From: Lysobacter gummosus
Lineage (GTDB): Bacteria; Pseudomonadota; Gammaproteobacteria; Xanthomonadales; Xanthomonadaceae
Assembly: GCF_001442805.1 (NCBI RefSeq)
Contig: NZ_CP011131.1
Coordinates: 3,720,001 to 3,784,000 of the forward strand
DNA length: 64,000 nt
Direction: 5' to 3'
A model generated the notes under the pieces. The model did not search any database. It saw only the letters and a program-made list of their open reading frames with translations, and was not told the origin of the DNA. Every line of letters starts with the position of its first letter. Position 1 is the stretch's first letter. The translations under genes and the position numbers were made by a program. Below, in pieces: positions 46,839 to 56,310 of this stretch.

Positions 46839-48191
46839 TCAACCCGCGCTGCGATCCCGCCGCTGCCCCTGCTGAGCACCGGCACCCGCGCCCGCACCGC
46901 CACCGCGGTGCTGCTTCGGACCGGCATGCGCATGACGCGACGCCGGCTTGCCGTGCGGACGGTGCGCCGGCTTGCGCGGAGCGTTGTTGCCGCGGTTGTT
47001 GCCGCCCGGAGCGCCCGGACGACGCGCGCCCGGGGCGTCGGAACCCATGCGGATCGGACGCGACGGCTCGAAGCCGGCGACCGTCACCATCTCGATGTCG
47101 TCCTTCAAGATGCGCTGGATCTGGCGCAGCAGACCGCCCTCATCCGGCGACACCAGCGACAGCGCCTCGCCGGTCAGACCGTTACGGCCGGTGCGGCCGA
47201 TACGGTGCACGTAGTCTTCCGCGACCATCGGCAGATCGAAGTTGATCACCAGCGGCAGGCTCGGAATGTCCAGACCGCGCGCGGCGACGTCGGTGGCGAC
47301 CAGCACGCGGGCCTTGTTCGCCTTGAAGTCGCGCAGGGCTTTCTGGCGCTGCGCCTGGCTCTTGTTGCCGTGGATCGCGACCGACTTCAGGCCGGCTTCT
47401 TCCAGCTGCTCCGACAGACGGTTGCAGCCGTGCTTGGTGCGGCCGAACACGATCACCTGATCGTTCGGGCGCGAAGCCAGGATCTGGATCAGCAGGTCGC
47501 GCTTGCGGCCACCGTCGACCGGATGCACGCGGTGCGTGATCGCGTCGGCGACGATGCTGTTGGAAGCGATCTGCACCTGCTGCGGCGAGCGCATGAACTC
47601 CAGCGCCAGCTGCTTGATCTGCGTTTCGAACGTCGCCGAGAACAGCAGGGTCTGACGCTGAGGCGGCAGGCGGCCGAGGATGCGCTTGATCGCGGGCAGG
47701 AAGCCCATGTCGAGCATGCGGTCGGCTTCGTCCATGACCAGCATCTCGACCGCGTCGAGCTTGGCGCTACCGCGCTCGAGGTGGTCGATCAGGCGGCCGG
47801 GGGTCGCGACCAGCACGTCCACGCCGCGACGCAACGCGTCGAGCTGCGGGCCCATGCCGGCGCCGCCGAAGATGGCGTGCACGTTCAGGCGCAGGTACTT
47901 GGCGTAACCGCGCAGGCTGTCGCTGACCTGCAGCGCCAGTTCGCGGGTCGGCGCCAGGATCAGCACGCGCGGCTTGCGCTGGGTGTTGCCCTGGGTGGTG
48001 GCCAGACGGTGCAGCAGCGGCAGCCCGAAGGCCGCGGTCTTGCCGGTGCCGGTCTGGGCGCCGCCGAGCAGGTCGTGCCCGGCCAGGGCCAGCGGGATCG
48101 CTTCGGCCTGGATCGGGGTCGGGTTGATGTAGTTCTGTTCGGACAGCGCGCGCAGCAGCGCGGGCGCAAGCCCAAGCGATTCAAACGTCAT
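46839..48191 (-). CDS. rhlE: DEAD-box RNA helicase RhlE-like
   Basis: 450 residues. All DEAD-box motifs are present in order: Q motif (PTPIQAEAIP), I (AQTGTGKT), Ia (PTRELALQ), Ib (TPGRLIDH), II (DEAD in VMDEADRML), III (SAT), IV (VIVFGRTK), V (ATDVAARGLDIP) and VI (HRIGRTGR). The last about 70 residues are a basic Gly/Arg/His-rich tail (GNNRGNNAPRKPAHRPHGK) for RNA binding. The protein unwinds short RNA duplexes, probably in ribosome assembly or RNA decay. The gene sits inside a repeat-rich island. Confidence 0.93.
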   Translation of the reverse strand: MTFESLGLAPALLRALSEQNYINPTPIQAEAIPLALAGHDLLGGAQTGTGKTAAFGLPLLHRLATTQGNTQRKPRVLILAPTRELALQVSDSLRGYAKYLRLNVHAIFGGAGMGPQLDALRRGVDVLVATPGRLIDHLERGSAKLDAVEMLVMDEADRMLDMGFLPAIKRILGRLPPQRQTLLFSATFETQIKQLALEFMRSPQQVQIASNSIVADAITHRVHPVDGGRKRDLLIQILASRPNDQVIVFGRTKHGCNRLSEQLEEAGLKSVAIHGNKSQAQRQKALRDFKANKARVLVATDVAARGLDIPSLPLVINFDLPMVAEDYVHRIGRTGRNGLTGEALSLVSPDEGGLLRQIQRILKDDIEMVTVAGFEPSRPIRMGSDAPGARRPGAPGGNNRGNNAPRKPAHRPHGKPASRHAHAGPKQHRGGGAGAGAGAQQGQRRDRSAG

Positions 48192-49089
48192 GTTGGAACT
48201 CCAGTGGTTCGCGGTGCGCCGACGCGCGCGGCCGAATGAACGGACGCGCGAACGAAGCGATCGCGTGATGACCCCAGCGTTCCCTTGAACCGCGCTGCGA
48301 GTATCTAAATTTGACGACGCCGGATGCTCCGGGCCGTGTCGGCGCTACGAAAGACGTGCGGGATAAAAAGTCGCGCCGGCGAATCCGAGAACTCGGTGCG
48401 GGGCGACAGGCAACCTGGGAAACGTACCCTTGCGGGAGGCAGCCGTGCGCTGAACGGCGCGAACTCTACGCGAAAGCGGGCAAAACCGCCAGTTGAGCTG
48501 TGCGGGCGGTGTCAGCGGGCGGTCATGTGGGTGGGGTTCGGGGGTGGCTGGGGTGGGTCGATCGCCGGGTTTCGGCCGAAGCGGCCATGGGCGGGTTCGG
48601 GGGCGAGAGCCATTGCCGCCGGGGCTTGCGCGAGGAGGACGCGCACGGGTTGCGCCTGGGCGGGCGACCGCTCCGGCAACTGGGCCGCAACCTCGTGCCG
48701 GCGGCAAAGCCGATCCATCTTGCGGTTGCCAACCAGCCAAATAGGAACCTGAAGTTGCAATTGTGCGCCTCCTCCCCGCGCGGCGGTTCGGTACTCCCTA
48801 GCCCCGCTTTCGCCTTGGGCTGTCCTGTGCCCTGCTGTCCCGCACCGGCTTTCGGTCTTTGGCTTATGGCCTCGACTCCGCCCCGGGCTATTTCGCTTTA
48901 GCCGTGCCGTTGCCGCTGCCAATTTTGCTTCGCCTCGGCCTTGCCTTTGCCGTTGCTGGGCGCGGCGTGTAACTCGCGGCGCCCAGCAACAGCAACAACA
49001 ACAAAGGCGAAGCGAAACAAAATCTCGGCAACGGCAACGGCAACTACAACCGCAACCGCAACCGCAAAAGCCGACTCAGCCCTCGCCCC
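48192..49089. repeat. 900-base gene-free repeat region with large imperfect palindrome
   Basis: No gene is supported. At about 48918-49022 an imperfect inverted repeat joins AATTTTGCTTCGCCT...GTTGCTGGGCGC to GGCGCCCAGCAAC...AGGCGAAGCGAAACAAAAT. It continues into AAAATCTCGGCAAC and CAACCG/CGGCAA hexamers (about 49017-49070) that match the repeat at 46650-46700. The middle part (48500-48900) is a skewed G- then C/T-rich stretch with only composition-driven frames. The rhlE leader and promoter must lie near 48192-48330, but no clear promoter was found. Confidence 0.6.
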
Positions 49090-52000
49090 TTACAACCGCT
49101 TGCGATTATCCGAAGGCACCCGATCGATCAACTTGTTGTAAGGATCGAACCCGACCTCGTACGGCTCGCGATCCACCACCACCGTCACCTTGGTCTCTGC
49201 CTGCGTCACCCGCCTGCGCTGCAACGACAACACCTGCTCATCGGCCTCCTTGCCCGACAGCCCTCGCGCGAACACGCCGACTTCGATCCAGTCGTCCACC
49301 GCGCCCGATGTTTCCTTGCCCTTGCCGTCGGCGTAGAGCTTGCCGGCATGCAACTGCATCGTGACTTCGTACTTGCCGCCGGCGAGCTTCTTCGACGACG
49401 CCGACACCACGCGGTTGTCGTAGAAGCCGATCTTCTCGAACAGATCGGTGATCAGACCCTGCTGATCGGGCCGGGCCTCGGCGCGTATGTACTCCAGCAA
49501 CTCGGCCGAGGTCGTGTACGGCGGCGACTGATAGCCCTTGTCCTGCAGGAAACGCTTCAGCGCGCGGTTGAGCGCGGCTTCGCCGAGTTCCTCGCGCAGC
49601 CGATAGAACACCAGCGAGCCCTTGCGATAGTGGATGTACTGCTGGTTCTCCACCCGATACAGCGGCATTTCCTCGACCCGCTCGCCGCCGCGATCGGACA
49701 GGTAACGGTCCAGTTCGTACTTGAGGAAGCGGCGCATCTTGGCGCGGCCGTATTCGTGCTCCATCACCATCAGCGCCGAGTACTGCGACAGCGACTCCGA
49801 CAGCATGGTCGAGCCCTGCACTTGCGCGCCGATCACCTGATGCGCCCACCACTGATGCGCGACTTCGTGTGCGGTCACGTAGAACACGTAGTCGATCGCG
49901 TCCGGATCGCGCAGGTCGGCGACGAAGCCGATCGATTCGGAGAACGGGATGGTGTTGGCGAAGCTCTGCGCGAAGGTCGCGTAGCCCGGGAACTCGATGA
50001 TCCGCACCTGCTTGTGCTGGTACGGGGTGAAGTTGGCCTGGTAGTAAGCCAGCGACTTCTTCACGGCGGCGACCATGCGATCGACGTTGTACTCGTGCTT
50101 GGGATCGTAGTAGATCTCGATCTTGATGCCGCCCGGCGCCTCATCGCTACGCACTTTCCAGCGCGCCGACAGGTACGAATAGAACGGCAGCATCGGCCGG
50201 TCCATAGCGTAGTCGAAGCACTGCCGGCCCTCGCGCTGGTATTGCTTGCGCAGATACCCCGGCGCCAGCGCGATCTGGTCCGGCGCGGTGCACACCGTGG
50301 TCTTGAAGTCGATCCAATCGGCGTCGTTGGCGATGTAGTGATTGGCGCGCGCGGCCTGATCCTCCAGCTTGGCCATGCGCTCGAATTCGCCCATGCCGCG
50401 TTTTCGCCGCTCGTTGCGATCGGTCAACTGGCCGCTTTGGTCGTAGCCGAAGTGCGGGAACACCGAGGAATTGAAGAAGCTGCCGTTGCCGACCAGCGCA
50501 TACTGCGAGGGCTCGTTGGCGAAGCCTTCCACCGCCGAGGACTGGACGAAATCCAAAGTGCGGCGCTCACCGGGCTGCATCGGCCGGTCGAGCCGGTAGA
50601 TGCGGTAGCCCAGGCGCTCATCGTTGCGGATCAGCTTGGCGCCGCCGAATTCCAGGCGCTCGATCTTCGCGTCGGAATCGACCCTGATATGGAATTCGGC
50701 GATCGGCGCCGGATGCGGATTGAGCAGTTCGTAACGGCCGACGGCGCGCATGCGCAGGGTTTCCGGATGCAGATCGACCCGGTTGTCGACCGCGACGATG
50801 CGCGGCTGCGGCAGGTTCTTGTACTTGCCGAACTCGCGTTCGTACCGCACCTGCTCGTCCATCGTCACGTCCGACGGCAGGTAATGGTTGAGCGTGTTGG
50901 TGTTCCAGTAAATCCAGGCGCCGGTCGCGAGCCAGGCCAATAGCACCGCGGCCAGGGCGATGCGCGTCCGGCCGCGCAGGCGTTCGCGCGCCAGCCGCAC
51001 GCGGTCGCGCCAGCCGGTGGACACCCCGCGCACCCAGAACGCCGCCGCCAGCAGCATCAACGCGCCCAGCAGCAATCCCCAATAGCCCTGGAACCACAGC
51101 CGCGCGATCAGGAAATGGCCGTAGCCGTTCATGTCCGAATACGGCGCCGCCGGTGCCTGGGCGTAGTTGTAGAGGTTGTGATCGAAGTGCAGCAGGCCGA
51201 GCGAAGCCTGCACGATCACCACCAGCACGGTGAGGCCGTAGCCGATGAAGCGGTTGTTGCTGAGCACCTGCAGCACCAGCGCCAATCCGCCCATCAGCAC
51301 GAACGGAATCGCGCCCAGCACCAGACCGCGCAGATAAAGCATCGGTTCCAGCGCGGTATAGCCCTTGGACAATTGCAGCACTATCGCCGCGACGCCGCCG
51401 ATGCACTGGAACACCGCCACCACTGCGATCAAGGTCAGGAACTTGCTCAGCAGCGGCAGCCAGTTCGGCACCGGCATCGCATCGACCACTTCGGCCAGCT
51501 TGGCGCTGCGTTCCTTGAACACCAGCTCGCCGGCGTAGAACATCGTCACCAGGACCAGCATGAAGCTGAAACTGGCCTGCAGCGCGATCACCATCAACGA
51601 GGTGGTCGGATAGGTCTTGGTGCCGAACATGCTCTGCATCGAGCTGGCGCCGACCATGAAATTGGTGATCGCGAAGGCCAGCATGATCAGGAACGGCACG
51701 CTCTTGAGCACGCCGATCGTATCCAGTCGCAGCGACTGCAGGAACTGCGCCCGCACCGTGGCCGCGCCGAACGACGGCCGCACCCGTGGCGCTTCCACGC
51801 CGACGCTGCGCCGCGCCGCCGCGACCGGCTTGCGGCGGCGGCCGAACCAAGCCTTGCCGGTGCCGCTGCGCTGCGGTTTGAACAAGGCGAACGCGGCCGC
51901 GATCATGCCCAGGCCGACGCTGCCCCACACCAGACGGTTGACCAGCAGAAAGCCGCTGAACGCCGGCAACTGGCTGTTGAGCTCGACCGACGACCAGTAG

Positions 52001-52662
52001 CGTATCGAGCGCTTGAACGCGGTGGTGCCGAACGGATCGATCATCACCGCCAGCCACTCGTTGTCCAGGTCGGCGACCAGGGTGCGGGCGAGGAAGCGCA
52101 GTATCAGGAAGCCGATCACGCCCAGGTACACGATCAGCAGACTGCGCCCGGTCACCGCCAGCAGCGCCAGCAAGGCGCCGATGAAGATCAGGTTGGGCAG
52201 CACCAGGACCGCGAAGCTCCAGATGTACGGCCACAGCGAGAACGGCCCGAGCCGCTCGGCATCGACCCACGGCATCGACGGCGCGATCAGCAGCCCGACC
52301 ACGATCATCGCGTACACCAGCAGACACGAGGCGAGCGCGCCGCAGAAGCGGCCGATCAGGAAATCGCGCTTGCGCATCGGGCTGGAGAAGAACAGATCGG
52401 CCGTGCCCATCTCGAAGTCGCGCAACAGCGCGTTAGCGACGAACACGGCGATCACCAGCAGGCTGAGCACGCTGAAATTGGCCAGGATATCGGCGATGGT
52501 GGTAGGTGCATTGCGGTTGACGTTGCCGATGCCGCCGCCCATCTGCACCGCGTCGGAACTGGCCAGGGCGAACGCCAGCAGGCCGAACATCGCCGCCAGC
52601 AGCCACAGCAGCGGCGAACGCAGTTGTTGCCGCAATTCGAAGCGGAAAAATTCCTTGATCAT
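49090..52662 (-). CDS. ABC-2 permease fused to an M1-type aminopeptidase
   Basis: 1190 residues. The first half is an ABC-2 type permease with about twelve hydrophobic segments (LLWLLAAMFGLLAFALASSD onward). From about residue 600 a periplasmic M1 (gluzincin) peptidase domain follows, with the zinc motif HEVAHQWWAHQ in FYVTAHEVAHQWW and the Glu ligand in LSESLSQYSALMVME. The spacer between HExxH and this Glu is 19 residues rather than the usual 18. The ATPase gene lies 14 bases upstream, so together they form a transporter-peptidase complex, perhaps a peptide exporter or processor; the function is inferred. Confidence 0.9.
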   Translation of the reverse strand: MIKEFFRFELRQQLRSPLLWLLAAMFGLLAFALASSDAVQMGGGIGNVNRNAPTTIADILANFSVLSLLVIAVFVANALLRDFEMGTADLFFSSPMRKRDFLIGRFCGALASCLLVYAMIVVGLLIAPSMPWVDAERLGPFSLWPYIWSFAVLVLPNLIFIGALLALLAVTGRSLLIVYLGVIGFLILRFLARTLVADLDNEWLAVMIDPFGTTAFKRSIRYWSSVELNSQLPAFSGFLLVNRLVWGSVGLGMIAAAFALFKPQRSGTGKAWFGRRRKPVAAARRSVGVEAPRVRPSFGAATVRAQFLQSLRLDTIGVLKSVPFLIMLAFAITNFMVGASSMQSMFGTKTYPTTSLMVIALQASFSFMLVLVTMFYAGELVFKERSAKLAEVVDAMPVPNWLPLLSKFLTLIAVVAVFQCIGGVAAIVLQLSKGYTALEPMLYLRGLVLGAIPFVLMGGLALVLQVLSNNRFIGYGLTVLVVIVQASLGLLHFDHNLYNYAQAPAAPYSDMNGYGHFLIARLWFQGYWGLLLGALMLLAAAFWVRGVSTGWRDRVRLARERLRGRTRIALAAVLLAWLATGAWIYWNTNTLNHYLPSDVTMDEQVRYEREFGKYKNLPQPRIVAVDNRVDLHPETLRMRAVGRYELLNPHPAPIAEFHIRVDSDAKIERLEFGGAKLIRNDERLGYRIYRLDRPMQPGERRTLDFVQSSAVEGFANEPSQYALVGNGSFFNSSVFPHFGYDQSGQLTDRNERRKRGMGEFERMAKLEDQAARANHYIANDADWIDFKTTVCTAPDQIALAPGYLRKQYQREGRQCFDYAMDRPMLPFYSYLSARWKVRSDEAPGGIKIEIYYDPKHEYNVDRMVAAVKKSLAYYQANFTPYQHKQVRIIEFPGYATFAQSFANTIPFSESIGFVADLRDPDAIDYVFYVTAHEVAHQWWAHQVIGAQVQGSTMLSESLSQYSALMVMEHEYGRAKMRRFLKYELDRYLSDRGGERVEEMPLYRVENQQYIHYRKGSLVFYRLREELGEAALNRALKRFLQDKGYQSPPYTTSAELLEYIRAEARPDQQGLITDLFEKIGFYDNRVVSASSKKLAGGKYEVTMQLHAGKLYADGKGKETSGAVDDWIEVGVFARGLSGKEADEQVLSLQRRRVTQAETKVTVVVDREPYEVGFDPYNKLIDRVPSDNRKRL

Positions 52663-52676
52663 GATTACCGCCCCGC

Positions 52677-53573
<897 letters not shown>

Positions 53574-54184
53574 GCAGGGGCTCCGTCGGTTCCATGCGCG
53601 GCTCGCGGGTCGGGCGGCATTGCGCTTATGGCCGATGCTAACGGCGAACTCCGTCGCGCCCAATGGGCGGTTGGTGGGCATGACCGATGGCATGGGGGAT
53701 CAGGTATGCGCGCGGTGTGCTGGGCGGGGTGATTCGAGCTGCGGTGTGCACGGGGAAAGCCGCGGGTGTCTTGTGCTGCGGCGGCGGGTTCGCCTACCTG
53801 GGGGTGTGCTGGTGGGCAATGCTAATGAGCGCGGGGTGTGGGTATGCGTGTGGCTGCGCGCGAAAGCACGCTGGGTGCGGCGATGCGGTACGGAAGTAGC
53901 CCCTCTCCCGTGTGCGGGAGAGGGGTTGGGGTCAGGGTGCGCGGCAACTGGTGGGGTTTCGCGTAGGAGCATTCGCGCCCACGGCGCTCATCCGCTCACC
54001 CCAGCCCTCTCCCGCACGCGGGAGAGGGAGCGGTTTTGTTCGCGGCTCTCAGTCCACGCTTGCGTCTGCACACCGCCTGCACGCGCCGACGCCAACCATG
54101 ATCGCGCCGGTGGAAGCGATGCCCACCGACGGACTCTCATCACGACGGCCGCGGTCCCAGACCAGCGCCCCAGGGGAAAACACG
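53574..54184. other. 600-base gap before the small membrane protein
   Basis: Holds no supported gene. It contains two palindromic repeat units (53899-54034, listed separately) and a G/T-rich stretch (53690-53890) whose frames have no protein character. The promoter of the ABC operon should lie at its left end. Confidence 0.4.
53899..54034. repeat. Pair of CCCTCTCCCGC...GCGGGAGAGGG palindromes
   Basis: Unit 1 (53899-53943) is CCCCTCTCCCG TGTG CGGGAGAGGGG plus TTGGGGTCAGGGTG. Unit 2 (53993-54034) is CTCACCCCAGCCCTCTCCCG CACG CGGGAGAGGG. Each is a perfect hairpin, and the satellites GGGGT and ACCCC make the two units an inverted pair. A typical intergenic repeat of xanthomonads and other proteobacteria. 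Confidence 0.8.
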
Positions 54185-54457
54185 ATGCATACGATTCTGG
54201 TGATACTCGGCGGCTTCGTCCTGATGGCGCTGTGCCTGCTCGGCGGCCGCATATTCGGCGGCCCCGGCGCGGCCTCGCTGATCACCGGATTGAAGCTGTT
54301 TCTGCCGCTGTGGCTGCTCGGCGCCGGGATCAACATGTACATCGGCGTGGCCCGCGCCGGTTATTCGGTCGGCGAGGAATTGCCTATCTTCCTGCTGATC
54401 TACGCGGTCCCGGCGGCGGTCGCCGGCTTGCTGTGGTGGCGACTGGCGCGCGCCTGA
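54185..54457 (+). CDS. Small three-helix membrane protein, unknown
   Basis: 90 residues with three hydrophobic segments (ILVILGGFVLMALCLLGGRI, LFLPLWLLGAGINMYIG, LPIFLLIYAVPAAVAGLLWW). AGGGG lies 8 bases before the ATG at 54185; the frame stays open upstream to 53912 through a repeat, which is not coding. Not recognised beyond being an inner-membrane protein. It lies 79 bases before the LtrA gene, possibly in the same transcript. Confidence 0.68.
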   Translation: MHTILVILGGFVLMALCLLGGRIFGGPGAASLITGLKLFLPLWLLGAGINMYIGVARAGYSVGEELPIFLLIYAVPAAVAGLLWWRLARA

Positions 54458-54535
54458 CACGCCGGCGGCCGATCCATCGCAACCACCGCGCGCATCGCTT
54501 ACCGTAGCGAACGCGCCCCCGACCCGACTCCGCCC

Positions 54536-55726
54536 ATGACTCCACCCCTGTCCACCCTGCTGCGCATCCGCGAAGGCCACGCCAAGGTCGGCTACGCCGA
54601 ACTGTTCTTCGATCTGGTGTTCGTGTTCGCGGTCACCCAGCTCTCGCACACCCTGCTCGAACACCTCACCCCCACCGGCGCATTGCGCACCGGGCTGTTG
54701 TTCCTCGCGGTGTGGTGGCTGTGGATCTGCACCTCGTGGGTGACCAACTGGCTGGACCCGGAAAAAATCCCGGTGCGGCTGACCATCTTCGGCCTGATGC
54801 TGGGCGGCCTGATGATGTCGTCGGCGCTGCCGGACGCGTTCGCCGAGCGCGGACTGGCCTTCGCCGTGGTGTTCGCGGCCATGCAGGTCGGCCGCAGCGC
54901 GTTCATGCTGTGGGCGCTGCGCGGCGGCCGCGGCCCGGGCAATTTCCTTAATTTCATCCGCATCACCCTGTGGTTCGCGATGTCGGCGGTGCTGTGGATC
55001 GCCGGCGGACTGGCCGAACCCGAGTCGCGGGCGTGGTGGTGGCTGGGCGCGGTGGCGATCGAATACCTGGGTCCGATCGCGTTCTTCCGCGTGCCCGGCC
55101 TGGGCCGCTCGTCGCTGTCGGACTGGGACGTGGAAGGCGGCCATCTGTCCGAACGCTGCGGCTTGTTCATCATCATCGCGCTGGGCGAGTCGGTGCTGAT
55201 CACCGGCGCGACCTTCGCCAAGCTGGAGTGGAATCCCACCACCATCGCCGCGTTCTGCATGGCCTTCCTCGGCAGCGTGGCGATGTGGTGGATCTATTTC
55301 GACAGCGGCGCGGCGCGCGGCGAACACCGCATCACCCACGGCCAGGACAGCGCCAGCCAGGCGCGCCTGGCCTATACCTATCTGCACCTGCTGATCGTCG
55401 GCGGCATCATCGTGTGCGCGGTCGCCGACGAACTGGTGCTGGTGCATCCCGATCACGCCGAAACCGCCGGCGTGGTCGCGATCATCGGCGGCCCCGCGCT
55501 GTACCTGCTGGGCTGCGCGCTGTTCAAGTGGGTGACCAACACCCGCCGCTTCCCGCCGGCCTCGCATCTGGGCGGGCTGTCGCTGCTCGCCGCGCTGGCG
55601 CTGGCCGCCGCGCCGATGCATCTGTCGCCGCTGGTGCTGGGCGCGGTCACGACCGTGGTGCTGATGATCGTCGCCGGCTGGGAAACCGCGTCGATGCGGT
55701 ATTCCGAAGCCGAACGGAAGCATTGA
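54536..55726 (+). CDS. Low temperature requirement protein A (LtrA) family
   Basis: 396 residues, about ten membrane helices. The N-terminal motif KVGYAELFFDLVFVFAVTQL is the LtrA hallmark, followed by HTLLEHL, WWLWICTSWVTNWLDP and an ERCGLFIIIALGESVLITG segment. LtrA was named for cold growth in Listeria; the molecular role is unknown. Typical length, intact. It is convergent with the dehydroquinase-like gene. Confidence 0.9.
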   Translation: MTPPLSTLLRIREGHAKVGYAELFFDLVFVFAVTQLSHTLLEHLTPTGALRTGLLFLAVWWLWICTSWVTNWLDPEKIPVRLTIFGLMLGGLMMSSALPDAFAERGLAFAVVFAAMQVGRSAFMLWALRGGRGPGNFLNFIRITLWFAMSAVLWIAGGLAEPESRAWWWLGAVAIEYLGPIAFFRVPGLGRSSLSDWDVEGGHLSERCGLFIIIALGESVLITGATFAKLEWNPTTIAAFCMAFLGSVAMWWIYFDSGAARGEHRITHGQDSASQARLAYTYLHLLIVGGIIVCAVADELVLVHPDHAETAGVVAIIGGPALYLLGCALFKWVTNTRRFPPASHLGGLSLLAALALAAAPMHLSPLVLGAVTTVVLMIVAGWETASMRYSEAERKH

Positions 55727-55747
55727 GGCAGCGCGCGACCGCGACGC

Positions 55748-56167
55748 TCAGCCGCGCCCCAATCGCCGCAAGGCGATGCCTAACGCGATGCGATAGCTCG
55801 CCGCCAGATCGCGGTTGATCACGATCGTCGCCAGCGGCGCGGCGTGCGCGCGCAGGCGTTCGTCCAGAGTGGTGGCGCTGCCGTCGTGGACTTCGATGTA
55901 AGCGCTGGGCAATGCGTCCAGCGCCTGCCGCAGCGGTTCGGGCTGGGCCAGCGCCTGCGAGGCGAGTTCACCCGGATCGATCAACACGAACTCGGCGTTG
56001 CCCGCGCGCGCCGAGCCCAGTTGCGCGAGGAACTCGCGCAGGTTCGCGCACGGCCGCACGTCCAGACGGCGCCCGACCGCGGCCGCCAGCCGGCGCAGCC
56101 CGGCATAGAAGTCCGCGCCCAACGGCTCCGAGTCGGAATGGGCGCCTTGTACGATCACGATGCTCAC
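55748..56167 (-). CDS. Degenerate type II dehydroquinase-like protein
   Basis: 139 residues from the GTG at 56165-56167 (MSIVIVQGAHSDSEPLGADF); the frame is open to an ATG at 56215. Length and strand order parallel AroQ: IVIVQGAH in place of VLNGPNLN, YAGLRRLAAAVGRRLDVRPC, then NAEFVLIDPGELASQAL where AroQ has GIVINPGAYTHTSVAL, PSAYIEVHDG where AroQ has PVIEVHLSN, and a C-terminal SYRIALGIALRRL helix. The catalytic Arg of the flexible loop and the NPGAxTHTS substrate site are missing, so dehydratase activity is unlikely. Probably a pseudoenzyme; the role is unknown. Confidence 0.6.
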   Translation of the reverse strand: MSIVIVQGAHSDSEPLGADFYAGLRRLAAAVGRRLDVRPCANLREFLAQLGSARAGNAEFVLIDPGELASQALAQPEPLRQALDALPSAYIEVHDGSATTLDERLRAHAAPLATIVINRDLAASYRIALGIALRRLGRG

Positions 56168-56310
56168 GCTTGCCGCCTGTTGATGGTCTGGGCGCAGCTT
56201 GCGACCGGTAGCCATAAAGGCGCTATTTCACAGCAACAACGAGGCGTAAATTCTTCGCATAGCCGCGGCGGCGGGTCATGGACGCGAGTGGTCGGCGTCC
56301 ATCGCCGCAC

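Noticed and set aside
46464..48239. 591-codon plus-strand frame over the repeat and rhlE
   Set aside because: Starts in dispersed repeats and continues antisense to rhlE; no domain.
48500..48901. Overlapping short frames of 83-142 codons in the gene-free region
   Set aside because: No ribosome-binding sites, no hydrophobic or domain pattern, frames on all sides equally long, and region marked by repeats.
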